From positions 1 through 20,884 of the forward strand of contig JAZRDK010000057.1 in the NCBI GenBank assembly GCA_045660225.1: a stretch of 20,884 nucleotides of DNA, in the 5' to 3' direction. The notes beneath the pieces were generated by a model that worked only from the letters and a program-made list of their open reading frames with translations, did no database searches and was not told the DNA's origin. Below, piece by piece: positions 6,082 to 14,103 of this stretch (within the stretch, counting starts at the first letter, position 1; the number at the start of each line of letters is the position of its first letter). This DNA is from Scatosoma sp045660225. GTDB lineage: Bacteria; Bacillota; Clostridia; Christensenellales; Borkfalkiaceae. Both the position numbers and the translations under genes were made by a program.

Positions 6082-6094
6082 CGCTTTTTGCGTG
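6059..6094. terminator. Inverted repeat between plsY and ssrA, probable operon-end terminator
   Basis: A perfect 13-bp stem CACGCAAAAAGCG/CGCTTTTTGCGTG (6059-6071 with 6082-6094) and a 10-nt loop. It lies 8 nt after the plsY stop. On the plus strand it is followed by a T-rich run (CTTTTTTCTTATCTTTT). On the minus strand a strong T-tract is missing, so termination of the plsY operon here may be incomplete. Confidence 0.6.
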
Positions 6095-6102
6095 CTTTTT
6101 TC

Positions 6103-6813
6103 TTATCTTTTCGAGAGTTTCTTGATGGACGTATGTCTTTCTTCGCCTGCAAACAGTCGTAAAATGTTAGACCTATGCGCCCACCACGTCAAGAAATTTA
6201 ACGCGAAAATCAATAAATATGCCCCTACCAGGTATCGATTGAGCGTAATTCCGTACCTTGCAACAAAAAACGCGACTTGGACAATGCTCAGCCCCGTAAC
6301 GCCGACTAAAGACCCAAGCGAGCCCCACTCGGTAAAATAAATAAACAGGACGATAAACAGGAAGAACAAGAAGACGAACAGGATATTCCACGCCCACTCG
6401 CAGGACAAACACGCCCAAAACAGCCCCAGCGTGGATGCAATGCCCTTGCCACCCTTAAAGCGCATCGTCACAGGGAAAATATGTCCCAAAACGACGCAAA
6501 CACCACAAAAATAACGCGTCAAATCGGACACGGCAAAGCCTGTCGAAAACACCCAGTCTTTATAGATAAAATAACTGATTAAGGCAGGCAATCCGCCTTT
6601 CACCGCGTCGCAAAAGAAGGTAAGCAGTCCGATTTTTAAGCCGAATTCACGGCTCATATTCATCGTACCGGGGTTACCGCTACCGATTTTTGTGATGTCC
6701 CTATGTTTGCTACGCGAAATGACGCGCGCGAAATTGAAACAGCCGATAAAATAGCAAACGATTGCCATCAACAAAAATTGCCACCAGTCCTGTCTGAAAT
6801 CGAATACGTTCAT
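6103..6813 (-). CDS. plsY: Glycerol-3-phosphate acyltransferase PlsY
   Basis: Integral membrane enzyme that transfers an acyl group from acyl-phosphate to glycerol-3-phosphate, making lysophosphatidic acid, the first step of phospholipid synthesis. Visible signature motifs are SGNPGTMN at 45-52, DAVKG at 69-73 and GHIFPVTMRFKGGKGIAS at 110-127, the glycerol-phosphate and acyl-phosphate binding loops. Several hydrophobic segments fit the seven-TM fold. At 236 residues it is longer than the common ~200, mainly through an N-terminal MNVFDFRQDW extension and a basic C-terminal tail. It starts 3 nt after der and ends the seven-gene operon. No gpsA follows, though plsY, gpsA and der are often neighbours in Bacillota. 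Confidence 0.96.
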   Translation of the reverse strand: MNVFDFRQDWWQFLLMAIVCYFIGCFNFARVISRSKHRDITKIGSGNPGTMNMSREFGLKIGLLTFFCDAVKGGLPALISYFIYKDWVFSTGFAVSDLTRYFCGVCVVLGHIFPVTMRFKGGKGIASTLGLFWACLSCEWAWNILFVFLFFLFIVLFIYFTEWGSLGSLVGVTGLSIVQVAFFVARYGITLNRYLVGAYLLIFALNFLTWWAHRSNILRLFAGEERHTSIKKLSKR

Positions 6814-6816
6814 ACC

Positions 6817-8130
6817 TTATTCTTCGTCCTTCTTTTCGCGGACGACGACTTTAATAGGCGTACCCGTAAAGTCGTACGCGCGACGAATCGTGTTTTCCAA
6901 ATATCTTTGATACGAGAAATGGAGCAACCCTTCGTCATTGACGTGCAAAACGAAGGTCGGCGGACAAGTCGCCACCTGCGACGAGAAGAATACGCGCATC
7001 CTTCTGCCTTGATAGGAAGGCGGTTCTTGCAAGCGCACCGCGTCGCCGATTAAATCGTTCAATTCGCCCGTAGGCACTCTAAAGGACGCGTTTGCATACA
7101 CTTCTTCGACCGCCGAGAGCAATTTTTCTACGCGCTGACCCGTCTTTGCGGAAATGTAAATGGACTTATAATAATCCATAAATTTCAAATCTTCCTTCAA
7201 CACTTCTTCAAACTTATTGACGGTGTGCGTGTCCTTTTCGACCAAGTCCCACTTGTTCATAACGATAACGGACGGTTTGCCCTGTTCGTGAACGTAGCCG
7301 ATAATCTTTACGTCCTGTTCGGTCAAGCCTTCCGCACTGTCCACCACCAAAAGACAAACGTCGCTTCTTCTCACCGCGTCAAAGGCGCGCATATTGCTGT
7401 AATATTCGACGTCGTCGTCCACGTTTTTCTTCTTTCTAATCCCTGCCGTGTCTATAATCGTATACGCCTTGTCGCCACGATAAAACAGCGTATCAATCGC
7501 ATCTCGCGTCGTACCTGCCATAGGCGTAACGATACTTCTCTCGCTCCCCAAAATCTTGTTGACCAAGCTCGATTTCCCTGCGTTCGGCTTACCCACGACG
7601 GCAATTTTCAAAGACGGAACGGCTTCCGTCGTCGTCGACGGGAAATAGGAAATCGCTTCGTCTAAAACGTCGCCGATACCCTTAGAGTGCTCCGCGGAAA
7701 TGGCAAACGGCTCGCCAAGGCCAAGCGAATAGAACTCAAAAATTTTATCGGGCGCATAGTCGTCGATTTTATTGACGACCAAAATGACGGGTTTTTTACT
7801 GCGACGCAAAATATCCGCCACGTCGTAATCAGACGGGTGCAACCCGTCCCTGCCGTCCGTGAAAAACAAAATTACGTCCGCCGTATCAATAGCGACGTCC
7901 GCCTGCTTTGCAATTTCCTTCCACATCACGTCTTCCGACTTCAGCTCGATACCGCCCGTGTCCACCATCGTGAAATGTTTGTCGCGCCATTGCGCATCCG
8001 TATACAAACGGTCACGCGTGACGCCAGGTCTGTCTTCCGTAATGGAAATTTTACGCCCTGCCACCTTATTGAAAAAGGTGCTTTTACCAACGTTTGGTCT
8101 ACCCACCAACGCAATCAAAGGGTTTGCCAT
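6817..8130 (-). CDS. der: Ribosome biogenesis GTPase Der (EngA)
   Basis: A 437-residue double-GTPase that binds the 50S subunit and helps its late assembly. Two complete G domains are visible. The first has GRPNVGKS at 10-17, DTGG at 57-60 and NKID at 120-123. The second has GKPNAGKS at 180-187, DTAG at 227-230 and NKWD at 292-295. A C-terminal KH-like domain follows from about residue 350. Length is exactly in the family range. The start MANPLIALVGRPN is typical. Der is the only bacterial protein with two tandem G domains, so identification is secure. It lies 11 nt after the DUF512 gene and 3 nt before plsY. Confidence 0.98.
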   Translation of the reverse strand: MANPLIALVGRPNVGKSTFFNKVAGRKISITEDRPGVTRDRLYTDAQWRDKHFTMVDTGGIELKSEDVMWKEIAKQADVAIDTADVILFFTDGRDGLHPSDYDVADILRRSKKPVILVVNKIDDYAPDKIFEFYSLGLGEPFAISAEHSKGIGDVLDEAISYFPSTTTEAVPSLKIAVVGKPNAGKSSLVNKILGSERSIVTPMAGTTRDAIDTLFYRGDKAYTIIDTAGIRKKKNVDDDVEYYSNMRAFDAVRRSDVCLLVVDSAEGLTEQDVKIIGYVHEQGKPSVIVMNKWDLVEKDTHTVNKFEEVLKEDLKFMDYYKSIYISAKTGQRVEKLLSAVEEVYANASFRVPTGELNDLIGDAVRLQEPPSYQGRRMRVFFSSQVATCPPTFVLHVNDEGLLHFSYQRYLENTIRRAYDFTGTPIKVVVREKKDEE

Positions 8131-8141
8131 ATCCCACCTCC

Positions 8142-9470
8142 TTACTCTGCCGTCGAAAGCAATTCCACAAACCCGTAACCACCGTCACGATTGATGCGTA
8201 TGCCTTCAACCCCCAGTCTTTTTTTCATTTCGTTCAACGTCATCCCGCAAAGGAACACGTCTTCAAATTCCTTCATCGTATTGCCTGCAAGCAATATCTC
8301 GTCAAATTCGCCACCGCGCTCACGATAGCTTTCCACCGCCCTGCAAATGTCCACGCCCGTCAAAAGCCCCGTACAAGTAACCGTATGTCCAAAGAAGTCG
8401 TTTTCTACGGCAAGCACGTCCGCCGTCAACCCTTCCACCGCGTCTTCGACGCGTTTTGCAAGCGTTTGCACAATCTCTTTCGCGCTGACACCGCTGATAA
8501 TCAGCGTGCGCTTTTGTTTTTTCAACGCGTACCTGCCCCCGTCCTTTTCAGAAATCAACTGCGCGATTGCCCAATTGACTTCGGAAATAAACTTCGCGCT
8601 CATACCGATACCGTTTTCAATCTGTTCAAAATCGCCGTAGAAATCCGCGTCCTTGAACACTCGTCCTGCCTTCACGAAATACTCGTCCGCAGGCAACAGA
8701 AAATTCACGCCGAATTCCGCGTTCAAGCTATCCACCAAATCCAACAATTTTTCGCTGTACGCCTTGTCGACGTCCGCAATCGGATACAGCCCGTCGCGGT
8801 ATTTCGTAATCCCCGTCGGCACGCACGCCACGTCCTTGACCTGCGGATAATAGGAAAACAACTTCCGCGCCGTATACGCAAGCTCTTCCCCGTCGTTTTC
8901 ACCCGGCACAAGCACCGCTTGACAATGCAGTTCTATTCCGCCCTTCACCAACCTATCGATTTGCTCGACGATTTTTCCTGCAAAGCGGTTCCTTAGGAGT
9001 TTTACTCTAAGTTCGGGGTTCATCGTATGCACGGACACGTACAACGGCGAAAGTTTCAAACGGATAATTCTTTCCAAGCCTTCGTCCGAAAGGTTGGTAA
9101 GCGTCACAAAATTTCCGCAGGAAAAGCTCATACCATAGTCGTCGTCCTTGACGTACAAACTCTCGCGCATCCCCTTGGGCATTTGGTCGACGAAACAAAA
9201 TACGCAACGATTGTGGCAAGTTTTTATCTTACAATTCTTTTCAAATTCAAGACCTAAATCTTCGCCTTCATCCTTCTCGATTTCCACCGTCGTTTCATTT
9301 CCGCTACGCTTATCGCGCACCGTCATCGTAAACGAATCCGTTTCGCAATAATACAGGTAATCCAGCTCGTCTTCGCAGGCAAAACCGTCGAAGGCGATAA
9401 TCTCGTCCCCGACTTCCAGCCCGATTTCTTTTCCGATACTATTCCGTTTTACCTTCGTAATTTTCAGCAT
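8142..9470 (-). CDS. Radical SAM protein with PDZ-like and DUF512 domains
   Basis: A 442-residue protein. Residues 1-60 form a PDZ-like domain (KVKRNSIGKEIGLEVGDEII). A cluster CHNRCVFCF follows with Cys85, Cys89 and Cys92, the radical SAM [4Fe-4S] ligands, then MPKGMRESLYVKDDDYGMSF and SCGNFVTLTNL. The C-terminal half is DUF512 with a GNTMKEFEDVF region. This architecture is a well-conserved Bacillota family commonly next to der; its reaction has not been assigned. Being cytoplasmic and coupled to RNA and ribosome genes (RluA-family synthase 9 nt upstream, der 11 nt downstream), it may modify a ribosomal component; that is inference. Confidence 0.95.
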   Translation of the reverse strand: MLKITKVKRNSIGKEIGLEVGDEIIAFDGFACEDELDYLYYCETDSFTMTVRDKRSGNETTVEIEKDEGEDLGLEFEKNCKIKTCHNRCVFCFVDQMPKGMRESLYVKDDDYGMSFSCGNFVTLTNLSDEGLERIIRLKLSPLYVSVHTMNPELRVKLLRNRFAGKIVEQIDRLVKGGIELHCQAVLVPGENDGEELAYTARKLFSYYPQVKDVACVPTGITKYRDGLYPIADVDKAYSEKLLDLVDSLNAEFGVNFLLPADEYFVKAGRVFKDADFYGDFEQIENGIGMSAKFISEVNWAIAQLISEKDGGRYALKKQKRTLIISGVSAKEIVQTLAKRVEDAVEGLTADVLAVENDFFGHTVTCTGLLTGVDICRAVESYRERGGEFDEILLAGNTMKEFEDVFLCGMTLNEMKKRLGVEGIRINRDGGYGFVELLSTAE

Positions 9471-9479
9471 ACCTTCTTC

Positions 9480-10433
9480 CTAAAACAAAAACGCAAATTC
9501 TTCTTTATCGACGCCGTACTGCTTGCAAAGTTTTTGCAAAATTTCAGAAAACGCAGTAGGCAGGGGCGCGGTGAACGTCATTTCTTCGCCCGTCGTGGGA
9601 TGCGTAAGCCCCAACCTGTACGCGTGCAAAAGCTGACCGTCCGCCTTCAATTTCTGCTTTTTATATCCGTACACGGGGTCGCCGGCGACGGGATGTCCCA
9701 AATGCTTGGCGTGTACGCGGATTTGGTGCGTTCTGCCCGTTTGTAAATCAAATTTGCAAAGCGTGAAATCCGCGCCGAATCTTGCCACGACTTGATAATC
9801 GGTAATCGCCGTTTTGCCTTTCCCAAAGTCGACCACCGCCATTTTAAGCCTGTCCGTGGGGTGGCGCGCAATTTCCGTCGTAACGCGTCCAAAATCCGTT
9901 TTCAAATTCCCTTCCAACACGGCGTAATACGTCCGCTTACAACTTTTACAAGCGATTTGCTCGGCAAGCGAAACGTGCGCCTTGTCGTTTTTCGCCACGA
10001 CCAAAAGCCCCGTCGTATCTTTGTCGATACGGTGCACGATGCCAGGGCGTAATACACCGCCAACACCGCTGAGCGAATCCAAAGCATACAAAAGCGCGTT
10101 GACAAGCGTACCCGTTTCGTTGCCGTTGCCAACGTGCACGGTCATTCCTTTCGGTTTATTGACCACGGCAAAATCCTTGTCTTCGTACACGATTTCAATA
10201 GGGATATTTTCCGCCTGCACGGCGTAAGCCACCGCCTCGGGAATCGTCAACAAAACGCTGTCGCCGGCCTTTACTTCCGCGCCCGCCTTTTGGACGACGC
10301 AACCGTTGATTTTCGCATTGCCTTCTTCAATCAGCTTTTTTATACGCGAACGGGTAATCTCGTCCGTTTGCTCGCTTAAAAACACGTCCAAACGCTTATA
10401 CGGTTGTTCGGCAACAAATAAACGATTATCCAT
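9480..10433 (-). CDS. RluA family 23S rRNA pseudouridine synthase
   Basis: A 317-residue enzyme that isomerises uridine to pseudouridine in RNA, most likely large-subunit rRNA (RluD-like). An N-terminal S4 RNA-binding domain spans about residues 12-65 (RLDVFLSEQ through GDSVLL). The catalytic motif HRIDKDTTG is at 134-142 with nucleophile Asp137, and FDLQTGRTHQIRVH is near 255. The frame stays open upstream to 10616, but that part overlaps lspA and looks like shadow. The ATG at 10433 starts exactly before the S4 domain and overlaps the lspA stop by 8 nt (ATGGATAA), which implies coupled translation. The exact target uridines cannot be read. Confidence 0.95.
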   Translation of the reverse strand: MDNRLFVAEQPYKRLDVFLSEQTDEITRSRIKKLIEEGNAKINGCVVQKAGAEVKAGDSVLLTIPEAVAYAVQAENIPIEIVYEDKDFAVVNKPKGMTVHVGNGNETGTLVNALLYALDSLSGVGGVLRPGIVHRIDKDTTGLLVVAKNDKAHVSLAEQIACKSCKRTYYAVLEGNLKTDFGRVTTEIARHPTDRLKMAVVDFGKGKTAITDYQVVARFGADFTLCKFDLQTGRTHQIRVHAKHLGHPVAGDPVYGYKKQKLKADGQLLHAYRLGLTHPTTGEEMTFTAPLPTAFSEILQKLCKQYGVDKEEFAFLF

Positions 10434-11079
10434 TTTCGCTCTCTTTGTACGTGTCGGCAGGCTTGATTTCCGCGTCCTGCGCGAGGTTTTCTTCTTGCGC
10501 CATACGGCGGTATTTTCCGACGGGGAACAAGGCGTCCTTGTCAAAGAACAGGAAGGAAAGCAAAAATCCAACCGCACCGCCCGAAATAAAGAAATCGGCA
10601 AAGTTGCAAACGGCAAACCCGAAACGGCTTAAATCGACCATATCGCGCACGCCGAATATTGCCTCCGCCTCCCAAACGCGGTAATACACCCTGTCAATCA
10701 GGTTGCCGACACCGCCTGCCACGATGAAAATAATGGCAATTTTCATAAACCGACGACGCTTATCCAAACGGAAATAGATAATGGAAAAAACCAACATCAA
10801 TACCCCCGTCATAGCAACGACGAGTATTTTCGCCCACTCGGGCGCGTCCGCGCCAAGCCCGTACGAAATGCCTTGGTTGTACGTCATACAAATCCCCAAC
10901 CAACCGGGAATTAAATCGATGCGCGACGGCGCGCCGTCCGCCATAAAATACGCGTCGGCAAACGCCTTCGTCAGCTGGTCGATTAAAATTAGCAACGTAA
11001 ATATCATCAAGCCCCAAAGACACGAGCCCTTCATCGACGTCCGTTGCGGTTTTTGTTGTTTCGTCTTTTCCTTGCCCAT
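10426..11079 (-). CDS. lspA: Lipoprotein signal peptidase (signal peptidase II)
   Basis: Membrane aspartic protease that removes the signal peptide from diacylglyceryl-modified prolipoproteins, acting after Lgt. Visible motifs are DQLTKA at 34-39, the YNQGISYGL region at 67-75 (a variant of the usual N-x-GAAF), AGGVGNLIDR at 121-130, VRDMVDL with catalytic Asp146 and CNFAD with catalytic Asp162. Four hydrophobic segments are present. At 217 residues it is longer than the usual 150-170, due to a basic N-terminus and a ~40-residue charged cytoplasmic tail after the last TM. It starts 1 nt after pncB, with its ribosome site (AAGGAAAG) inside the pncB end. lgt is in the same operon. Confidence 0.96.
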   Translation of the reverse strand: MGKEKTKQQKPQRTSMKGSCLWGLMIFTLLILIDQLTKAFADAYFMADGAPSRIDLIPGWLGICMTYNQGISYGLGADAPEWAKILVVAMTGVLMLVFSIIYFRLDKRRRFMKIAIIFIVAGGVGNLIDRVYYRVWEAEAIFGVRDMVDLSRFGFAVCNFADFFISGGAVGFLLSFLFFDKDALFPVGKYRRMAQEENLAQDAEIKPADTYKESENG

Positions 11080-11080
11080 T

Positions 11081-12535
11081 TTACTTTCCTTTTTTCGCGT
11101 TTTTGTTGTGAATTTCGCCTATCATTTCCGTTTTAAGCGCGTGCAGGTTTTCCGACAAGTCCACCTTGTACACCTGAGGCATATCCAATCGCAAATATTC
11201 TTCCCAGAATTTCGACAATTCTTTCTTCGAATAGCTTTGAATTTCCATCAAAGAAGGGAACTCGTACACAAGTTTTCCTGCCTTTACAATCGTTTGTTGC
11301 AACGCTTCGGCGCGGAAGTTTTCCACTTCGTGTTTTTTCCACGTTTCTACGGGGTGGAAAATCGTAAGCGGTTTGTCTTCGCAAATTTCTTCGTCGCGGA
11401 GCGTAATCAAATCGGCAATCGCCATGCCGTTTGCCTTGTCGTATAAGCGGTACAAATTTTTGAAAGCAGGGTTGGTGATTTTTGCCGTATTATCCGACAG
11501 TTTAATCTTCGGCGTAACCGTGCCGTCCTTTTCAAACACCGCCGACAATTTATACACACCGCCAAGCGCAGGCAGGTCTTCCGACGTAATCAACTTCGTG
11601 CCTACCCCCCACGAATCGATTTTTGCACCCTGTTGTATGAGCGAGTTAATCGAACGCTCGTCCAAGTCCCCCGAAACGCAAATTATCGTTTCGGTAAGCC
11701 CCGCGTCGTCCATCATTTTGCGCGCTTTCTTCGAAAGATACGCCAAATCCCCGCTGTCCAAACGAATCCCCTTGGGTTTATAGCCCTTGGCTTTCAACTC
11801 GTTAAACACCTTGATGGCGTTGGGGACACCACTTCTAAGCGTGTCGTACGTATCGACGAGAAGAAGGCAGTTGTCAGGGTACGCCTCCGCGTACGCCTTG
11901 AAGGCGTCGTATTCCGTGGGATAGTCCATAACCCAGCTATGCGCCATCGTCCCTGCAACGGGAACGCCGAATTTTTGTCCTGCAATTACGTTGGACGTGG
12001 ACGAGCATCCGCCGATAATCGCGGCGCGCGCGCCGTTGATACCCGCATCCGGGCCCTGCGCCCTTCTAAGTCCAAACTCCATGACGATTCCACGACCTGC
12101 CGTCGCACGGCAAATTTTAGACGATTTCGTCGCAATCAGCGTTTGGTGATTGATGATGTTCAAGAGCGCGGTTTCCGCAAACTGCGCCTGAATTAACGGC
12201 GCTTTTACCGTCAAAATCGGCTCGCTAGGGAAAACAGGCGTACCTTCTTTTACAGCGTACACGTCGCCCGTGAAACGCATATTTTTCAAGTACTGTAAGA
12301 AATCTTCGTCGAAAAGATTAAGCGAGCGAAGGTATGCAATATCTTCTTCGTCAAAGCGCCAATTCAATAGATATTCCATCGCCTGTTCAAGCCCTGCGGC
12401 AATCGAATAGGTAATCAGCGCGTTTTTGCGGAAGAATAAGTCGAAACAAACTTCTTCTTCGTGCTTGCCGTTACGGTAAAAACCGTAACCCATGGTCAAC
12501 TGATACAAATCCGTCAACAAAGTCAAATTTCTCAT
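11081..12535 (-). CDS. pncB: Nicotinate phosphoribosyltransferase
   Basis: A 484-residue cytoplasmic enzyme that makes nicotinate mononucleotide from nicotinate, PRPP and ATP, the entry step of NAD salvage. Visible features are NLTLLTDLYQLTM at the start, EFGLRRAQGPDAG in the middle, GTMAHSWVMDY with the autophosphorylated His, RLDSGDL (PRPP site) and SWGVGTKL. Length fits the longer Bacillota type of about 480-490. The frame stays open to 12640 but those residues overlap lgt; the ATG at 12535 has AAGGAGTTGGAG upstream and overlaps the lgt stop by 4 nt (ATGA). Its place between lgt and lspA, which act in consecutive steps, is unusual. Confidence 0.97.
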   Translation of the reverse strand: MRNLTLLTDLYQLTMGYGFYRNGKHEEEVCFDLFFRKNALITYSIAAGLEQAMEYLLNWRFDEEDIAYLRSLNLFDEDFLQYLKNMRFTGDVYAVKEGTPVFPSEPILTVKAPLIQAQFAETALLNIINHQTLIATKSSKICRATAGRGIVMEFGLRRAQGPDAGINGARAAIIGGCSSTSNVIAGQKFGVPVAGTMAHSWVMDYPTEYDAFKAYAEAYPDNCLLLVDTYDTLRSGVPNAIKVFNELKAKGYKPKGIRLDSGDLAYLSKKARKMMDDAGLTETIICVSGDLDERSINSLIQQGAKIDSWGVGTKLITSEDLPALGGVYKLSAVFEKDGTVTPKIKLSDNTAKITNPAFKNLYRLYDKANGMAIADLITLRDEEICEDKPLTIFHPVETWKKHEVENFRAEALQQTIVKAGKLVYEFPSLMEIQSYSKKELSKFWEEYLRLDMPQVYKVDLSENLHALKTEMIGEIHNKNAKKGK

Positions 12536-13308
12536 TTCTCCAACTCCTTTTCTTCTTCCACGTAAGGCACGTGTTTTTTGTAGGCAACGCGCAAGTAAAA
12601 GATAAGCGCTACGCCGATAAGCACCATCACGATGGACCAAAATTGCGACGGTGTAACCGCACCGATAAGCTCGCCACGGCTGTCGTTGCGTACGTATTCA
12701 ATCAAGAAACGGAAAACGCCGTACGCAATCAAATACAACGGCAAATTATATTTGAAATCTTTTTTCAAATACAAAACCATGCAAATTGCAAACGTCAAAA
12801 ACAAAAACGTCGCTTCGTAAAGCTGAGTGGGGTGTACGGGGTGCGACATCCCGGGGAAGGTAACCCCGAAAACGCCGTCCGTCGGCTTTCCGTAGCAACA
12901 GCCCGCAAAGAAACAACCCACGCGCCCGAACGCGTGCGCGATGAGAATACAACAAGGCGCAAGCGACAAAACGTCGAGAAGTTTCGACTTAAAACGTTTT
13001 CTAAAAATGGCGTAACCGACAAGGAAACTGACGACACCGCCGATAAGTCCGCCGATAAAAGTGATACCGCCGAAATTGAAACCGAGATCGGGATTTTCGA
13101 TATAGTTATACGTCGCCTGAAACAAAGCCGCCGCGCCAAAACCCAACGCAATGGCGACTACGGCGTTGTAAAACCCAAAATCCAAAAAGGACGATTGAAT
13201 TTTTTTCTTTTTTCCGCAAAGGAAAAATACGATGAAACAAGCGAGAATTCCGACGGCAATCATCAAACCGTACATATAAAAAATGCCAAGAATTTTACCT
13301 GGTAACAT
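12532..13308 (-). CDS. lgt: Prolipoprotein diacylglyceryl transferase
   Basis: Integral membrane enzyme that moves diacylglycerol from phosphatidylglycerol to the lipobox cysteine of prolipoproteins. Visible motifs are YMYGLMIAVG near 11-20, GGLIGG at 86-91, the Lgt signature HAFGRVGCFFAGCCYG at 125-140, HPTQLYE at 159-165 and RFLIEYVRND near 210. About seven TM segments fit the family; 258 residues is normal. The ribosome site AAGAAGGAGAAAAG precedes ATG at 13308. It is the first gene of the operon that continues through pncB, lspA, the RluA-family gene, the DUF512 gene, der and plsY, driven by the promoter at 13355-13383. Confidence 0.97.
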   Translation of the reverse strand: MLPGKILGIFYMYGLMIAVGILACFIVFFLCGKKKKIQSSFLDFGFYNAVVAIALGFGAAALFQATYNYIENPDLGFNFGGITFIGGLIGGVVSFLVGYAIFRKRFKSKLLDVLSLAPCCILIAHAFGRVGCFFAGCCYGKPTDGVFGVTFPGMSHPVHPTQLYEATFLFLTFAICMVLYLKKDFKYNLPLYLIAYGVFRFLIEYVRNDSRGELIGAVTPSQFWSIVMVLIGVALIFYLRVAYKKHVPYVEEEKELEK

Positions 13309-13354
13309 ACTTTTCTCCTTCTTTTAAGCGTTTTTTCGCCCCAAAGTATTTATT

Positions 13355-13383
13355 ATTATAGCATAATAATAAAAAATCGTCAA
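13355..13383 (-). promoter_or_regulatory. Sigma-A promoter of the lgt-plsY operon
   Basis: Minus strand: TTGACG (13383-13378), 17-nt spacer ending TGC, TATAAT (13360-13355), with an extended -10. The -35 overlaps the terminator stem of the upstream folT-like gene (13372-13402). Confidence 0.9.
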
Positions 13384-13402
13384 GGCTTGCCCGACGATTT
13401 TT
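13372..13402 (-). terminator. Intrinsic terminator of folT
   Basis: A perfect 10-bp stem AAAAATCGTC/GACGATTTTT (13372-13381 with 13393-13402), 11-nt loop, followed on the minus strand by TTATTATT. The G+C core is short. It lies 34 nt after the folT stop. Confidence 0.75.
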
Positions 13403-13436
13403 GCGTTATTTTTACAAGACGTTCACATTTCCCGTG

Positions 13437-14027
13437 CTAAATTTGGATATTCAAGGGTTTTACCCTTGCAAGCGCAGGCAAAACGAGAAACAACAGCGCG
13501 TAATTGACCAAACTGTTCCAAATTTGACCTTGCACGAACAAGCGCGCAACCAAATACGTAAAATAATCGACTTTCGAATACAAAAGCCAAAACGCCGTCG
13601 TGTTGATGGCAACGGTGCAAAGCAAGAACGTGCTGATACAAACCACCGAAACTTTCACGTAAAACAACCACTTCTTTCCACGGTTTCCTCCTCCTAAAAG
13701 CAAACCGGAAATCAAGGCGATACACCCCATCGACACGCCTACCCAAGGATAGTACGCAAATCCCGACGAGTGGTATAAAAACCCCACCAAATCACCCAAA
13801 TAACAAGCGGTAAACCCAAACAACGGGCCGATAAGCACGCCTGCCAACGCGGAAATGAGAATCGTTAAAGAAAATTGCGTGTCGGCAAGCTTGAATTCAA
13901 AAAACATATTCGCCACCACGCAAAACGCCGTCGTTACGGCAATATACGCAATTTTCGCGCTCTTGCTTTTGCCGTCAAGCGCCTGTGAATAGAGAAAACG
14001 CCAACGTTTATTCTCGCTTTTGTGCAT
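13437..14027 (-). CDS. folT: ECF transporter S component, folate family (FolT-like)
   Basis: A 196-residue membrane protein with about six hydrophobic segments, the usual S-component size. The region FSLTILISALAGVLIGPLFG followed by TACYLGDLVGFL and GFAYYPWVGVSMGCIALISG is the pattern of folate-family S components, which bind the vitamin and dock with shared EcfT/EcfA modules encoded elsewhere. The frame stays open to 14180 but the extra part is the riboswitch leader; ATG at 14027 is preceded by GGGAGG at 8-9 nt. The THF riboswitch directly upstream strongly supports folate as the substrate. It is transcribed alone and ends at the terminator at 13372-13402. Confidence 0.88.
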   Translation of the reverse strand: MHKSENKRWRFLYSQALDGKSKSAKIAYIAVTTAFCVVANMFFEFKLADTQFSLTILISALAGVLIGPLFGFTACYLGDLVGFLYHSSGFAYYPWVGVSMGCIALISGLLLGGGNRGKKWLFYVKVSVVCISTFLLCTVAINTTAFWLLYSKVDYFTYLVARLFVQGQIWNSLVNYALLFLVLPALARVKPLNIQI

Positions 14028-14034
14028 AATAAAA

Positions 14035-14055
14035 ACCTCCCTAAAAGAGGTCCGC
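14035..14055 (-). promoter_or_regulatory. Expression platform of the THF riboswitch (ribosome-site sequestering stem)
   Basis: ACCTC (14051-14047) can pair with GAGGT (14039-14035), hiding the GGGAGG ribosome site of folT. The overlapping GCGGAC (14055-14050) is complementary to GTCCGC (14113-14108) at the aptamer 3' end. The two pairings exclude each other, which is a complete on/off switch. This model is inferred by eye from complementarity. Confidence 0.6.
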
Positions 14056-14103
14056 AAAAATCCTTGGTTTCCCCGTTCAACTCGTACACGGGTACGCCTT
14101 TTT

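Noticed and set aside
8094..8996. Plus-strand open frame of 300 codons opposite the DUF512 and der genes
   Set aside because: It lies antisense to two well-identified genes; composition is Arg/His/Phe/Val-rich as expected for antisense of this codon usage, and no family motif is visible.
9480..10616. Longer version of the RluA-family gene starting at 10616
   Set aside because: The extra 61 residues overlap lspA in another frame and are Arg/Ser/Thr-rich shadow; the S4 domain begins right after the ATG at 10433.
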